From: Enterocola sp045611845
GTDB taxonomy: Bacteria; Bacteroidota; Bacteroidia; Bacteroidales; Paludibacteraceae
Direction: 5' to 3'
Assembly (NCBI GenBank): GCA_045611845.1
Contig: JAZKXZ010000017.1
Span: 1-63,204, forward strand
Length of the DNA: 63,204 nucleotides
Below the pieces are notes generated by a model. It ran no database searches. It was given only the letters and a program-made list of their open reading frames with translations, and was not told the DNA's origin. The position numbers were made by a program, and so were the translations under genes. Numbering within the stretch: position 1 is the first letter of the stretch; each line of letters begins with the position of its first letter. Shown here one piece after another: positions 35,280-43,228 of this stretch.

Positions 35280-35435
35280 TTAAACACTGAATTTTTGGAC
35301 TTTTGATTTCTTTAAATCATTGTCGTCCTTTTTGAAGTAGTTAAAATACAATAAGACTGCAACATTAAATAAAATTAATGCAATACACAAAAAGGTTAGA
35401 CAACAAGTCCAACTAACTTTTTCTAATCCAAACAT
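35280..35435 (-). CDS. Small single-pass membrane protein, first gene of the tra operon
   Basis: A short gene of 51 codons starting ATG at 35435 and ending TAA 18 bp before traE. The peptide begins MFGLEKVSWTCCLTFLCIAL, has one long membrane helix (about 9-31), and ends with a charged tail (KKDDNDLKKSKVQKFSV). A promoter matching TTTG-N20-TTACTTTG lies upstream (35499-35530). I do not recognise a family; TraD is the positional equivalent in CTnDOT-type elements, but no similarity is claimed. It could assist pilin insertion or be a small regulator. The rest of the gap, 35436-35731, holds only promoters and a short inverted repeat. Confidence 0.55.
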   Translation of the reverse strand: MFGLEKVSWTCCLTFLCIALILFNVAVLLYFNYFKKDDNDLKKSKVQKFSV

Positions 35436-35498
35436 GATTATTTACACTAAGAATCAAGAGCTATAAAAAAACAACGTTGAGTTCGCTGTATCTGGTTG

Positions 35499-35530
35499 CA
35501 AAGTAACGATATATTTTTCTATTTTTCAAA
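35499..35530 (-). promoter_or_regulatory. Promoter of the tra/T9SS-cargo operon
   Basis: On the minus strand TTTG (35527-35530) and TTACTTTG (35499-35506) are separated by 20 bp. The spacing is ideal and the -7 box differs from TAnnTTTG at one position. Transcription would start near 35492, about 57 nt before the small membrane-protein gene. Confidence 0.6.
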
Positions 35531-35677
35531 TCGTTTTAGTCCGATTTAACAAATATTTACATTTGCGAACCCTATTATTATATTAATATATTGGGCTTTC
35601 TTGTTAACATATTTTAACTATATCAAAGGTATAAAACAAGCTGATTTATAGGCTATTTTGAGGGTCAAAAAAAATAT

Positions 35678-35709
35678 TTTGCTCGTTTTGTAGATATTTT
35701 TTAACTTTG
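35678..35709 (+). promoter_or_regulatory. Promoter for the SpmA/SpmB-like gene
   Basis: TTTG (35678-35681), 20-bp spacer, TAACTTTG (35702-35709): a full Bacteroidota promoter match, 22 bp before the ATG at 35732. A TTTTGA-GGG-TCAAAA inverted repeat (35656-35670) lies directly upstream and could be an operator. Confidence 0.7.
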
Positions 35710-35731
35710 TAGATTGTAAAAACTTTTTTGT

Positions 35732-36967
35732 ATGGTTCTAAATTATATTTGGGCAGGATTCTTTATTATAGCCTTTGTGGTGGCACTTATCCAATGCTTT
35801 GTTTTTGGAGACAGTATGATATTTGCTAAAATAGTAGATAGCACATTTGATATGTCGAAATTTGCAGTTATGGATATTGCTCTGCCGCTTGTGGGAGTAA
35901 TGACTCTTTGGCTAGGCATTATGAATATAGGTGAAAAAGCAGGCTGCGTGAGATTCCTTTCTAGAATAATAGGACCATTTTTCACTCAACTATTTCCAGA
36001 GGTGCCAAAAAATCACCCTGTGCACGGACAACTTCTTATGAACTTTTCTGCAAATATGTTGGGTCTAGACAATGCCGCCACCCCACTTGGGCTAAAGGCA
36101 ATGAACTCGCTTCAAGAACTTAATCCAAATAAAGACACTGCGTCTAACGCACAAATTATGTTCTTGGCTCTAAATACATCGGGGCTTACTCTTATACCTA
36201 TTGCCATAATGGCACAAAGATCTATACTTGGAGCAGCCAACCCAACCGATATTTTTATTCCACTTTTAATAGCCACTTATTGCTCTACATTAATTGCGAT
36301 TTTCTACGTTGGAATCAAGCAAAAATTAAGATTGCTAAATAAAGTTTTCATCTCTTGGATAGGTGGCATTACTGCTGCAATTGGCGGTCTTGTTTGGTAT
36401 GTATCTACTCTAAGTAGAGAAGAAATGATGGTATTCTCAAGTATATTTAGTAACGCACTTCTACTTACTATTATTATAGCATTTATAGGTGGCGCACTTT
36501 ACAAAAAGGTAAATGTATTTGAGGCATTTATAGACGGAGCAAAAGAAGGTTTCACCACTTGTATCAAAATTATACCATATATGGTGGGAATGCTCGTTGG
36601 AATCGCGGTTTTTAGAGCCTCGGGAGCTATGGACCTGTTAATCATGGGAATAGAGAAAATAGTTTCAATTTTTACCGATGAAACCGAGTTTATTGGAGCA
36701 CTGCCAACAGCCTTTATGAAACCTCTATCTGGTAGTGGAGCAAAAGCCATGATGGTGGAAGCTATGAAGACCTACGGCGTGGATTCATTTGTGGGCAGAC
36801 TATCTTGTATATTCCAAGGTGCTGCAGATACCACATTCTATATTATAGCCCTTTACTTCGGTTCTGTGGGCATTAAGAAAACTCGTTACGCAGTGAGCGC
36901 TGGTCTTATTGCAGACTTTGGCGGAGTGATTGCTGCTATACTTATTGGATATTTATTCTTTGCATAA
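35732..36967 (+). CDS. Nucleoside-recognition (Gate) domain membrane protein, SpmA-SpmB fusion
   Basis: 411 residues, with about eight to ten hydrophobic segments. The N-terminal half resembles SpmA (IMNIGEKAGCVRFLSRIIGPFFTQLFPEVPKNHPVHGQLLMNFSANMLGLDNAATPLG). The C-terminal half resembles SpmB (AKEGFTTCIKIIPYMVGMLVGIAVFRASGAMD, LMKPLSGSGAKAMM-like segment, FQGAADTTFYIIALYFG). In spore formers the two are separate spore-maturation proteins; non-spore-forming Bacteroidota carry them fused. The Gate fold suggests transport of a small molecule, with substrate unknown. A clear promoter lies 22 bp upstream, and ybeY follows after 5 bp. Confidence 0.85.
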   Translation: MVLNYIWAGFFIIAFVVALIQCFVFGDSMIFAKIVDSTFDMSKFAVMDIALPLVGVMTLWLGIMNIGEKAGCVRFLSRIIGPFFTQLFPEVPKNHPVHGQLLMNFSANMLGLDNAATPLGLKAMNSLQELNPNKDTASNAQIMFLALNTSGLTLIPIAIMAQRSILGAANPTDIFIPLLIATYCSTLIAIFYVGIKQKLRLLNKVFISWIGGITAAIGGLVWYVSTLSREEMMVFSSIFSNALLLTIIIAFIGGALYKKVNVFEAFIDGAKEGFTTCIKIIPYMVGMLVGIAVFRASGAMDLLIMGIEKIVSIFTDETEFIGALPTAFMKPLSGSGAKAMMVEAMKTYGVDSFVGRLSCIFQGAADTTFYIIALYFGSVGIKKTRYAVSAGLIADFGGVIAAILIGYLFFA

Positions 36968-36972
36968 AAGTT

Positions 36973-37401
36973 ATGATAAGCTATCATTTAGAAGGTGTAG
37001 AAAAACCTAAGATTTGTACTAGAAGAACTACAAAGTGGGTGAAAGACGTGGCGGGTAAACATGGAAAAATAGTCGGTGAAATCGCCTATATTTTCTGTTC
37101 AGATGAGTACATTATAGACGTAAATAGAAAGTTCTTAAATCACGACTATTACACAGATGTGATTACATTTGATTATAGTGAAGGCAAAAAGATTGCGGGC
37201 GATATCTTTATTTCGCTTGACACCGTGAAAACAAATGCCGAAGCATTTAATCAAGACTATTATAACGAGCTAGAAAGAATTATTATACATGGTATTCTTC
37301 ACCTTTGTGGCTTTAAAGACAAAGAGCCAAACGATAAAGAAGAAATGACATTTCAAGAAGACGAAGCTATTAAATTACTTATAAAACCGCTAAAAAAATG
37401 A
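36973..37401 (+). CDS. ybeY: Endoribonuclease YbeY
   Basis: 142 residues of the UPF0054 family. YbeY is a metal-dependent endoribonuclease needed for 16S rRNA 3' maturation and ribosome quality control. The motif reads HGILHLCGFKDKEPND, whereas most families have HGxLHLxGYDH: two histidines are kept, the third metal ligand is not in its usual position. As far as I recall, this KDK form is common in Bacteroidota, so it does not imply loss of function. The gene overlaps mnmG by 4 bp, so the RNA-modification genes are coupled. Confidence 0.9.
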   Translation: MISYHLEGVEKPKICTRRTTKWVKDVAGKHGKIVGEIAYIFCSDEYIIDVNRKFLNHDYYTDVITFDYSEGKKIAGDIFISLDTVKTNAEAFNQDYYNELERIIIHGILHLCGFKDKEPNDKEEMTFQEDEAIKLLIKPLKK

Positions 37402-39272
37402 CGTTTGAATATGATGTAATAGTAGTAGGGGCAGGCCACGCTGGTTGCGAGGCAGCAGCTGCAGCAGCTAATATGGGCTCACGTACATTGCTTATAACAA
37501 TGGACATGAACAAAATAGCCCAAATGAGTTGTAACCCTGCTATTGGTGGTATTGCAAAAGGCCAAATAGTAAGAGAAATTGACGCTCTTGGAGGTTTCAC
37601 AGGTATTGTTACCGACAGAAGTTCGCTTCAGTTTAGAATGCTAAACAGATCGAAAGGACCTGCCATGTGGAGCCCACGTTCTCAATGCGACAGAATCAAG
37701 TTTATTCAAAACTGGAGACAAGTGCTAGAGCAAACTCCAAACCTTTATATTTGGCAAGATACAGCTGTGGGATTGATTGTAAAAAACAATACTGTTTGTG
37801 GTGTGAAAACTGCATTAAATGTCGATTTCATCGGCAAAAGTGTGGTACTTACAAATGGTACTTTCCTAAACGGTTTAATGCACATAGGCAAGACCCAACT
37901 TGCTGGTGGTAGATGCTCTGAACCTGCTAGTTATGGCATCACAGAACAACTAAAAGAACTAGGCTTCACCACAGACCGTATGAAAACTGGTACACCTGTG
38001 AGAATCGACATTAGAAGCGTGGATTTAAGCCTTACTACAGAACAACCAGGAGAATGTGATTTCCACAAATTCTCATACCTAGACGAGCCACTACGCCCGC
38101 TTAAACAACTTCCTTGTTTTACCCTAAACACAAACGAAGAAGTGCACGAAGTGCTTCGCAATGGCCTAGCAGATTCTCCTTTATATAATGGTCAAATTAA
38201 GAGTATCGGACCACGTTACTGCCCTAGTATAGAAACTAAGATTGTAACATTTGGCGAGAAGGATTCTCATCCACTATTCCTAGAACCAGAGGGCGAAAAT
38301 TCTACAGAGTATTACCTAAATGGTTTCTCATCTTCTCTTCCACTAGAAGTACAATTAAATGCTCTAAAAAAAATACCAGCATTTAAAAATATTCATATTT
38401 TCCGTCCTGGATATGCCATTGAATACGACTTCTTCGACCCTACCCAACTTCTTCACAGCTTAGAAACAAAACTAGTGAAGAACCTATTCTTTGCGGGTCA
38501 AATAAATGGTACCACAGGTTACGAAGAAGCAGGCGGTCAAGGTCTAGTTGCAGGTATAAATGCTCACCTTGCAGCAAACGGAACAGACCGTTTCAGCCTA
38601 GGCAGAGACGAAGCATACATTGGTGTACTTATCGACGACCTTGTAACAAAAGGCGTGGACGAGCCATATAGAATGTTTACCTCTCGCGCAGAATATCGCA
38701 TACTACTTCGTCAAGACGACGCCGACAAACGTCTTACTCCAAAGTCTAGACAAATAGGATTGGCAGACGATAGACGCTGGAATCTGCTTCAAGAGAAGAT
38801 ACAATATTGTGAAGAACTAAGCCAAGTATTACGTGAATGCTCTGCAAAACCAGAACAAGTAAACGAAGGCTTGCGTGCTATTGGCAGCACAGAATTAAAA
38901 CAAAAACAACGCCTAGGCGAAATTCTTCTTCGTCCTGGCGTGGATATAAACTTCCTTGCAGAAAGAGTGCCAGTGCTTAAAAAAGCCATTGACGATATTC
39001 CAAATCGCAAAGAAGAAATAATGGAAGAGGTAGAAATTACCTTTAAATATTCTGGCTACATCGACAGAGAAAAACAAATTGCAGAGAAGCTACATCGCCT
39101 AGAACACATCAAAATCAAAGGCAAATTTGACTATGCTTCTATCACTGCTATTTCTACAGAAGCACGCCAAAAACTAATTAAAACAGACCCTGAAACCATA
39201 GCACAAGCAAGCCGCATCCCTGGGGTATCTCCTAGCGATGTAAACATCTTGCTAGTTATGATGGGAAGATAA
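37398..39272 (+). CDS. mnmG: tRNA uridine-5-carboxymethylaminomethyl modification enzyme MnmG (GidA)
   Basis: 624 residues, full length. With MnmE it installs the cmnm5 group on wobble uridine-34 of several tRNAs, using FAD and NADH. Seen: the FAD-binding VVGAGHAGCEAA near the N-terminus, CNPAIGGIAKGQIVREIDALGG, and the C-terminal helical domain with SGYIDREKQIAEKLHRLE. It overlaps ybeY by 4 bp. The parS-like sites follow within 10-160 bp; mnmG lies close to the replication origin in many bacteria. Confidence 0.96.
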   Translation: MTFEYDVIVVGAGHAGCEAAAAAANMGSRTLLITMDMNKIAQMSCNPAIGGIAKGQIVREIDALGGFTGIVTDRSSLQFRMLNRSKGPAMWSPRSQCDRIKFIQNWRQVLEQTPNLYIWQDTAVGLIVKNNTVCGVKTALNVDFIGKSVVLTNGTFLNGLMHIGKTQLAGGRCSEPASYGITEQLKELGFTTDRMKTGTPVRIDIRSVDLSLTTEQPGECDFHKFSYLDEPLRPLKQLPCFTLNTNEEVHEVLRNGLADSPLYNGQIKSIGPRYCPSIETKIVTFGEKDSHPLFLEPEGENSTEYYLNGFSSSLPLEVQLNALKKIPAFKNIHIFRPGYAIEYDFFDPTQLLHSLETKLVKNLFFAGQINGTTGYEEAGGQGLVAGINAHLAANGTDRFSLGRDEAYIGVLIDDLVTKGVDEPYRMFTSRAEYRILLRQDDADKRLTPKSRQIGLADDRRWNLLQEKIQYCEELSQVLRECSAKPEQVNEGLRAIGSTELKQKQRLGEILLRPGVDINFLAERVPVLKKAIDDIPNRKEEIMEEVEITFKYSGYIDREKQIAEKLHRLEHIKIKGKFDYASITAISTEARQKLIKTDPETIAQASRIPGVSPSDVNILLVMMGR

Positions 39273-39280
39273 TTAGGAAT

Positions 39281-39296
39281 TGTTCCACGTGAAACA
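39281..39296. other. parS-like ParB-binding site
   Basis: TGTTCCACGTGAAACA matches the parS consensus TGTTNCACGTGAAACA at every defined base, and the palindrome extends outward to AATTG/CAATT. It lies 8 bp after the mnmG stop codon. In bacteria generally, ParB bound at origin-proximal parS sites organises chromosome segregation. Confidence 0.75.
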
Positions 39297-39319
39297 ATTG
39301 GAACAGTGAGAGCAATGAT

Positions 39320-39374
39320 AAGCTTGCTTAAGCATTGCCGAGTCGTGACAATTGGGTGTGTCAACACGACACAC
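39320..39374. repeat. Inverted-repeat element between the parS-like sites
   Basis: A hairpin core AAGCTTGCTTAAG, extended by GCAATG/CATTGC, is followed by CCGAGTCGTG and a second hairpin GTGTGTC-AACAC-GACACAC (39356-39374). The core and the following CCGAGT are shared with the element upstream of fabH (2180-2210). Confidence 0.55.
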
Positions 39375-39403
39375 AACGTGATTCAAAGTAGCAATACATT
39401 TAT

Positions 39404-39428
39404 TTGTTCCACGTTCCACGTGGAACAA
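39404..39428. other. Second parS-like site with a 7-bp internal duplication
   Basis: CGTTCCACGTGGAACA (39412-39427) matches the parS consensus at all but two defined positions. Together with bases 39404-39411 it reads as a perfect palindromic site, TTGTTCCACGTGGAACAA, into which a 7-bp copy of TTCCACG has been inserted. It lies 19 bp before apt. Confidence 0.6.
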
Positions 39429-39446
39429 ATTTAAAAAATCATAATA

Positions 39447-39965
39447 ATGGAAACCGTAAAACAAAACATTAGAATGGTAGAAGACTTTCCAGAAAAAGGG
39501 ATAGTTTTCGTGGACCTTACCACTGTATTTAAGAAACACGAGTGCATGAAAAAAATCGAAGATGCACTTTATGAAACCTACAAAAACACAGGTGTAACAA
39601 AAGTAATTGGTATAGAATCTAGAGGTTTCTTCTTCTCAACAATTCTAGCAAACAGAATTGGCGCCGGCTTTGTACCACTTAGAAAAAAAGGAAAACTTCC
39701 TGCAGAAACACTAGAAGTTTCTTACCAAAAAGAGTACGGACTTGACACCATTCAAATCCATAAAGATGCATTAACAGAAGACGACGTGGTAATTCTTCAC
39801 GACGACATTCTTGCCACTGGTGGCACTATTCAAGCTGCAATAGAACTTATCAAAAAGTTCAACGTAAAGAAAATTTATGTCAGTTTCATCGGAGAAATCG
39901 ACTTCCTAAAAGGTAGAGATAAAATAGATAAAGACATCGACGTAGATGTTTTAATCCACTTCTAA
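39447..39965 (+). CDS. apt: Adenine phosphoribosyltransferase
   Basis: 172 residues. Apt makes AMP from adenine and PRPP in purine salvage. The PRPP-binding motif is VVILHDDILATGGT (about 112-125), with a less common His before the two aspartates. The N-terminal RMVEDFPEKGIVFVDLTTVFK and GIESRGFFFS segments are also family hallmarks. It follows the parS-like sites and precedes uvrC by 12 bp. I see no clear promoter in the last 20 bp, so it may be expressed from a promoter in the mnmG-apt gap or by read-through. Confidence 0.94.
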   Translation: METVKQNIRMVEDFPEKGIVFVDLTTVFKKHECMKKIEDALYETYKNTGVTKVIGIESRGFFFSTILANRIGAGFVPLRKKGKLPAETLEVSYQKEYGLDTIQIHKDALTEDDVVILHDDILATGGTIQAAIELIKKFNVKKIYVSFIGEIDFLKGRDKIDKDIDVDVLIHF

Positions 39966-39977
39966 AAACAAATAACT

Positions 39978-41777
39978 TTGAGCAAAAAAAGCCACATAGA
40001 AGAAATAGTGAGTACACTTCCCCACTCTCCGGGAGTGTACCAATATTTTAATTCAGATGGTGAAATTATCTATGTGGGCAAAGCGAAAGACCTAAAGAAA
40101 AGAGTATCATCTTATTTCAACAAAACAGACAAATCTGTAAAAGTACAAGCCCTAGTTAAGCATATAGCAGATTTAAAATACATAGTTGTAAATACAGAAA
40201 ACGACGCTCTGCTTCTTGAAAACAACCTAATAAAACAATACCAACCACGATACAATATTCTTCTTAAAGATGGTAAAACCTACCCTTGGATTTGCATCAC
40301 AAAAGAAGATTTTCCTCGCATTTTTAAAACCAGATTAGTTACTCGTGGTGCAGAGTATTTTGGCCCATATAGTTCTGTTTGGATATTGGATACAATCCTA
40401 GATTTAGTAAAGCAAATCTACCCTATTAGAACCTGCCGTTTCCCAATGAACGAGGAAAGCATAAAAAACGGCAGACACAAAGAATGCCTAGAATATCACA
40501 TCAAGAATTGTATGGCTCCTTGTGTAGGCTTTCAAACAAAAGAAGAATACCAAAAAATTATCGGTGAAATCAAGGAAATTATTAAAGGCAACAGTAGGTT
40601 TATTGCAGAGAAAATCCTTGGAGAAATCCAAAAATGTGCAGAAGAACTTCGCTTTGAAGAAGCCGAAGAACTAAAGCAAAAATACCTTGCCATTATCAAT
40701 TTCCAAAATAAAACTGTGGTAACTACAGCCACCGATGAAAACCTAGATGTAATGGCATACGATGTGGACGAAAAGTCTGTTTACATCAATATGCTTCAAA
40801 TAGTAAATGGTAGCATTGTAAAAGGTCTTACTATTGAATACCAAAAGAGAATAGACGAGGCAGACGAGGAGATTTTAGCATTAGGATTACTAGAACTACG
40901 TAGCAGACTTCAAAGCGATTCTAAGGTGATTTTAGTACCATTTATGCCAGATATAGAACTAGAAGGTATAAGCCTAAAAGTGCCGATGAAAGGGGACAAA
41001 AAGAAGCTTATCGACCTATCTATGCAAAACGTAAAACAATACAAACTAGACAAACTTAAACGCAACGAAGAACTAAATATAGAGCAGAAATCTACACAGA
41101 TTTTGTTCACTCTAAAAGAGAAACTCGGACTAAGCAAACTGCCTATCCATATAGAATGTTTTGACAACTCTAATATTTCTGGTACCGATGCCGTGGCAGC
41201 CTGCGTGGTTTTCAAAAAAGGCAAACCAAGTAAAAAGGATTACAGAAAATATAATATTAAATCTGTGGTTGGCCCAGACGACTATGCTTCAATGCGCGAG
41301 GTGGTGTATAGAAGATACAAAAGACTAATAGACGAAGGCGAGCCCCTACCCGACCTTATTATTGCCGACGGCGGAGTTGGCCATATAGAAACTATAAGAA
41401 AAGTTGTAGAAGAAGAATTGAATTTGAACATCCCAATTGCCGGCCTTGCAAAAAACGACAAACACCGCACTCGAGATTTAATCTTCAATGGACAAGTAAT
41501 AAGTATGAAGACAAACGATGTTTGTTTTAATTTTCTTACACAAATTCAAAACGAGGTTCACAGATTTGCAATAGAATTTCACAGAGACAAGAGAAGTAAG
41601 TCGCAACTAAAATCTGAACTCGATGAAATACCTGGAATTGGTCCAAATACCAAAGAAAAACTCCTAAAGGAGCTAAAAAGCGTAAAACGCATCCAGAATG
41701 CAGAAATTTCTGAACTTGAAAAAATCATCGGAACTCACAGAGCATCAATAGTTTACGAGTATTTTCACGGCAATTAG
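39978..41777 (+). CDS. uvrC: Excinuclease ABC subunit C (UvrC)
   Basis: 599 residues. UvrC makes both incisions around lesions marked by UvrAB in nucleotide excision repair. Order: N-terminal GIY-YIG nuclease (LPHSPGVYQYFNSDGEIIYVGKAKDLKKRV, about 14-43), UVR domain (IAEKILGEIQKCAEELRFEEAEELKQKY), RNase H-like nuclease (HIECFDNSNISGTDAVAACVVF), and C-terminal helix-hairpin-helix (LDEIPGIGPNTKEKLLKEL). The start codon is TTG; no ATG lies early enough to keep the GIY-YIG domain. Follows apt by 12 bp. Confidence 0.95.
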   Translation: MSKKSHIEEIVSTLPHSPGVYQYFNSDGEIIYVGKAKDLKKRVSSYFNKTDKSVKVQALVKHIADLKYIVVNTENDALLLENNLIKQYQPRYNILLKDGKTYPWICITKEDFPRIFKTRLVTRGAEYFGPYSSVWILDTILDLVKQIYPIRTCRFPMNEESIKNGRHKECLEYHIKNCMAPCVGFQTKEEYQKIIGEIKEIIKGNSRFIAEKILGEIQKCAEELRFEEAEELKQKYLAIINFQNKTVVTTATDENLDVMAYDVDEKSVYINMLQIVNGSIVKGLTIEYQKRIDEADEEILALGLLELRSRLQSDSKVILVPFMPDIELEGISLKVPMKGDKKKLIDLSMQNVKQYKLDKLKRNEELNIEQKSTQILFTLKEKLGLSKLPIHIECFDNSNISGTDAVAACVVFKKGKPSKKDYRKYNIKSVVGPDDYASMREVVYRRYKRLIDEGEPLPDLIIADGGVGHIETIRKVVEEELNLNIPIAGLAKNDKHRTRDLIFNGQVISMKTNDVCFNFLTQIQNEVHRFAIEFHRDKRSKSQLKSELDEIPGIGPNTKEKLLKELKSVKRIQNAEISELEKIIGTHRASIVYEYFHGN

Positions 41778-41839
41778 AGGCTCTGAGAATTAAAAATTTT
41801 AGAAAAACTGAACACCAATACACAAAAAATAGACTGTAA

Positions 41840-42292
41840 ATGAGAGTTTTAATACAAAGAGTAAAACAGGCGAGCGTAAAAGTAGACGAAAAAATTACAG
41901 GCGAGATAAAACATGGTTTTCTACTTTTGGTTGGATTTGAAAATGCAGACACCGACGAAGACCTAACTTGGACTGCAAACAAAATTTCGGCACTTAGAAT
42001 TTTCGACGACGAAAATGGAGTGATGAACAAATCTATTCTTGAAGCAGACGGAGAAATTCTTTGCGTTAGTCAGTTCACACTTTTTGCAATGACCAAAAAA
42101 GGAAACAGACCTTCTTACTTCAAAGCTGCCAAAGGTGAAATTTCTCAGCCACTATACAATCAGTTTTGCGAAAAATTAAAATCACTAATTAATAAAGAAA
42201 TTCAAAAAGGAATTTTTGGTGCAGATATGAAAGTGTCGCTTATCAACGACGGACCTGTTACCATTTGGATTGATTCAAAAAATAAAGAATAA
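41840..42292 (+). CDS. dtd: D-aminoacyl-tRNA deacylase
   Basis: 150 residues. Dtd removes D-amino acids (and glycine mischarged on tRNA-Ala) from tRNAs. It shows the canonical start MRVLIQRVKQASVKVDE, the SQFTLFAMTKKGNRPSYFKAA active-site segment with the conserved threonine and the NDGPVTIWIDS tail with the Gly-cisPro-like GP. It lies 62 bp after uvrC and 5 bp before deoC. Confidence 0.95.
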   Translation: MRVLIQRVKQASVKVDEKITGEIKHGFLLLVGFENADTDEDLTWTANKISALRIFDDENGVMNKSILEADGEILCVSQFTLFAMTKKGNRPSYFKAAKGEISQPLYNQFCEKLKSLINKEIQKGIFGADMKVSLINDGPVTIWIDSKNKE

Positions 42293-42297
42293 AAGAT

Positions 42298-43170
42298 ATG
42301 AAAAATTTTAATGAACTTTTTAGCGGTTATAAATTTGACTTAACCGAAGGTATGATTAAAGAGAACGTAAAAACTCTTATCGACAACCTATACGAAAACA
42401 CAGACCGCCCAAGTAATATCAAAGATCTTTTTAGTCATATTGAAATTACTTCGCTTAGCACTCTAGACAACGAAGAGAAAATCGTTAGCCTTGTAGAAAA
42501 GATTAATGCCCTAGACGAAGAGTTTCCAGAGATGGGCAAACCTGCAGCTATCTGTGTGTATCCAGCGTGGGTGGAAACTGTGAAAAACACCCTTACAGAA
42601 GACATCAATATTGCCACTGTTATTGGCTTCCCTTCTTCACAAACTTTCATTGAAGCTAAAGTAGCAGAAACTGGTCTTTCTCTTATGGCTGGTGCCAACG
42701 AAATTGATATGGTAATATCTGTGGGCAAATTCCTTCAAGGTAACTACGAAGAAGTGTTTGAAGAAATTCAAGAAATAAAACTTTCTTGTCGCGACGCTAA
42801 ACTTAAAGTGATTCTTGAAGCAGGTCTATACCCTACTCCACAAGATTTATATAGAGCTTGTATCCTTGCCATGGAAGCAGGTGCCGACTATATCAAAACC
42901 TCTACAGGCAAAGACGCTGTGGCTTCTCTTTACAATGCATACGTTATGTGTAGAGCCATCGTAGACTTCCACGAAAAGACTGGCGTTAAAGTAGGTTTTA
43001 AAGCCGCTGGTGGCATTGTTACCACCCAAGATGCACTTTTATACCTAACAATAGTAAAAGGCGTTCTAGGCGAAGATTGGGTAAATACCACCGACTTTAG
43101 AATTGGTGCAAGCCGCCTTGCCAACAATATCCTTTCTGCAGTAACCAAAGAAGAAGTAAAATATTTTTAA
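42298..43170 (+). CDS. deoC: Deoxyribose-phosphate aldolase
   Basis: 290 residues, of the longer DeoC subgroup. Cleaves 2-deoxyribose-5-phosphate to glyceraldehyde-3-phosphate and acetaldehyde in deoxynucleoside catabolism. The Schiff-base lysines are visible in DYIKTSTGK and VGFKAAGGI, with KVILEAGLY upstream. Last gene of the plus-strand run from mnmG; a strong terminator follows 21 bp later. Confidence 0.95.
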   Translation: MKNFNELFSGYKFDLTEGMIKENVKTLIDNLYENTDRPSNIKDLFSHIEITSLSTLDNEEKIVSLVEKINALDEEFPEMGKPAAICVYPAWVETVKNTLTEDINIATVIGFPSSQTFIEAKVAETGLSLMAGANEIDMVISVGKFLQGNYEEVFEEIQEIKLSCRDAKLKVILEAGLYPTPQDLYRACILAMEAGADYIKTSTGKDAVASLYNAYVMCRAIVDFHEKTGVKVGFKAAGGIVTTQDALLYLTIVKGVLGEDWVNTTDFRIGASRLANNILSAVTKEEVKYF

Positions 43171-43191
43171 TCACTCAAAAAATAATAACAC

Positions 43192-43228
43192 AGGCTGGTT
43201 CGTTTCACCGCGTACCAGCCTTTTTTTT
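43192..43228. terminator. Terminator between deoC and the response regulator
   Basis: AGGCTGGT (43192-43199) pairs with ACCAGCCT (43214-43221), followed by eight T. The T-run reaches the stop codon of the convergent response-regulator gene. Its GGCTGGTTCGTTT arm is nearly repeated in the ychF terminator at 44857-44888. Confidence 0.85.

Noticed and set aside
22500..35530. Complete integrative conjugative element
   Set aside because: No integrase, relaxase, coupling protein, excision gene, tRNA target or flanking direct repeat is visible on either side.
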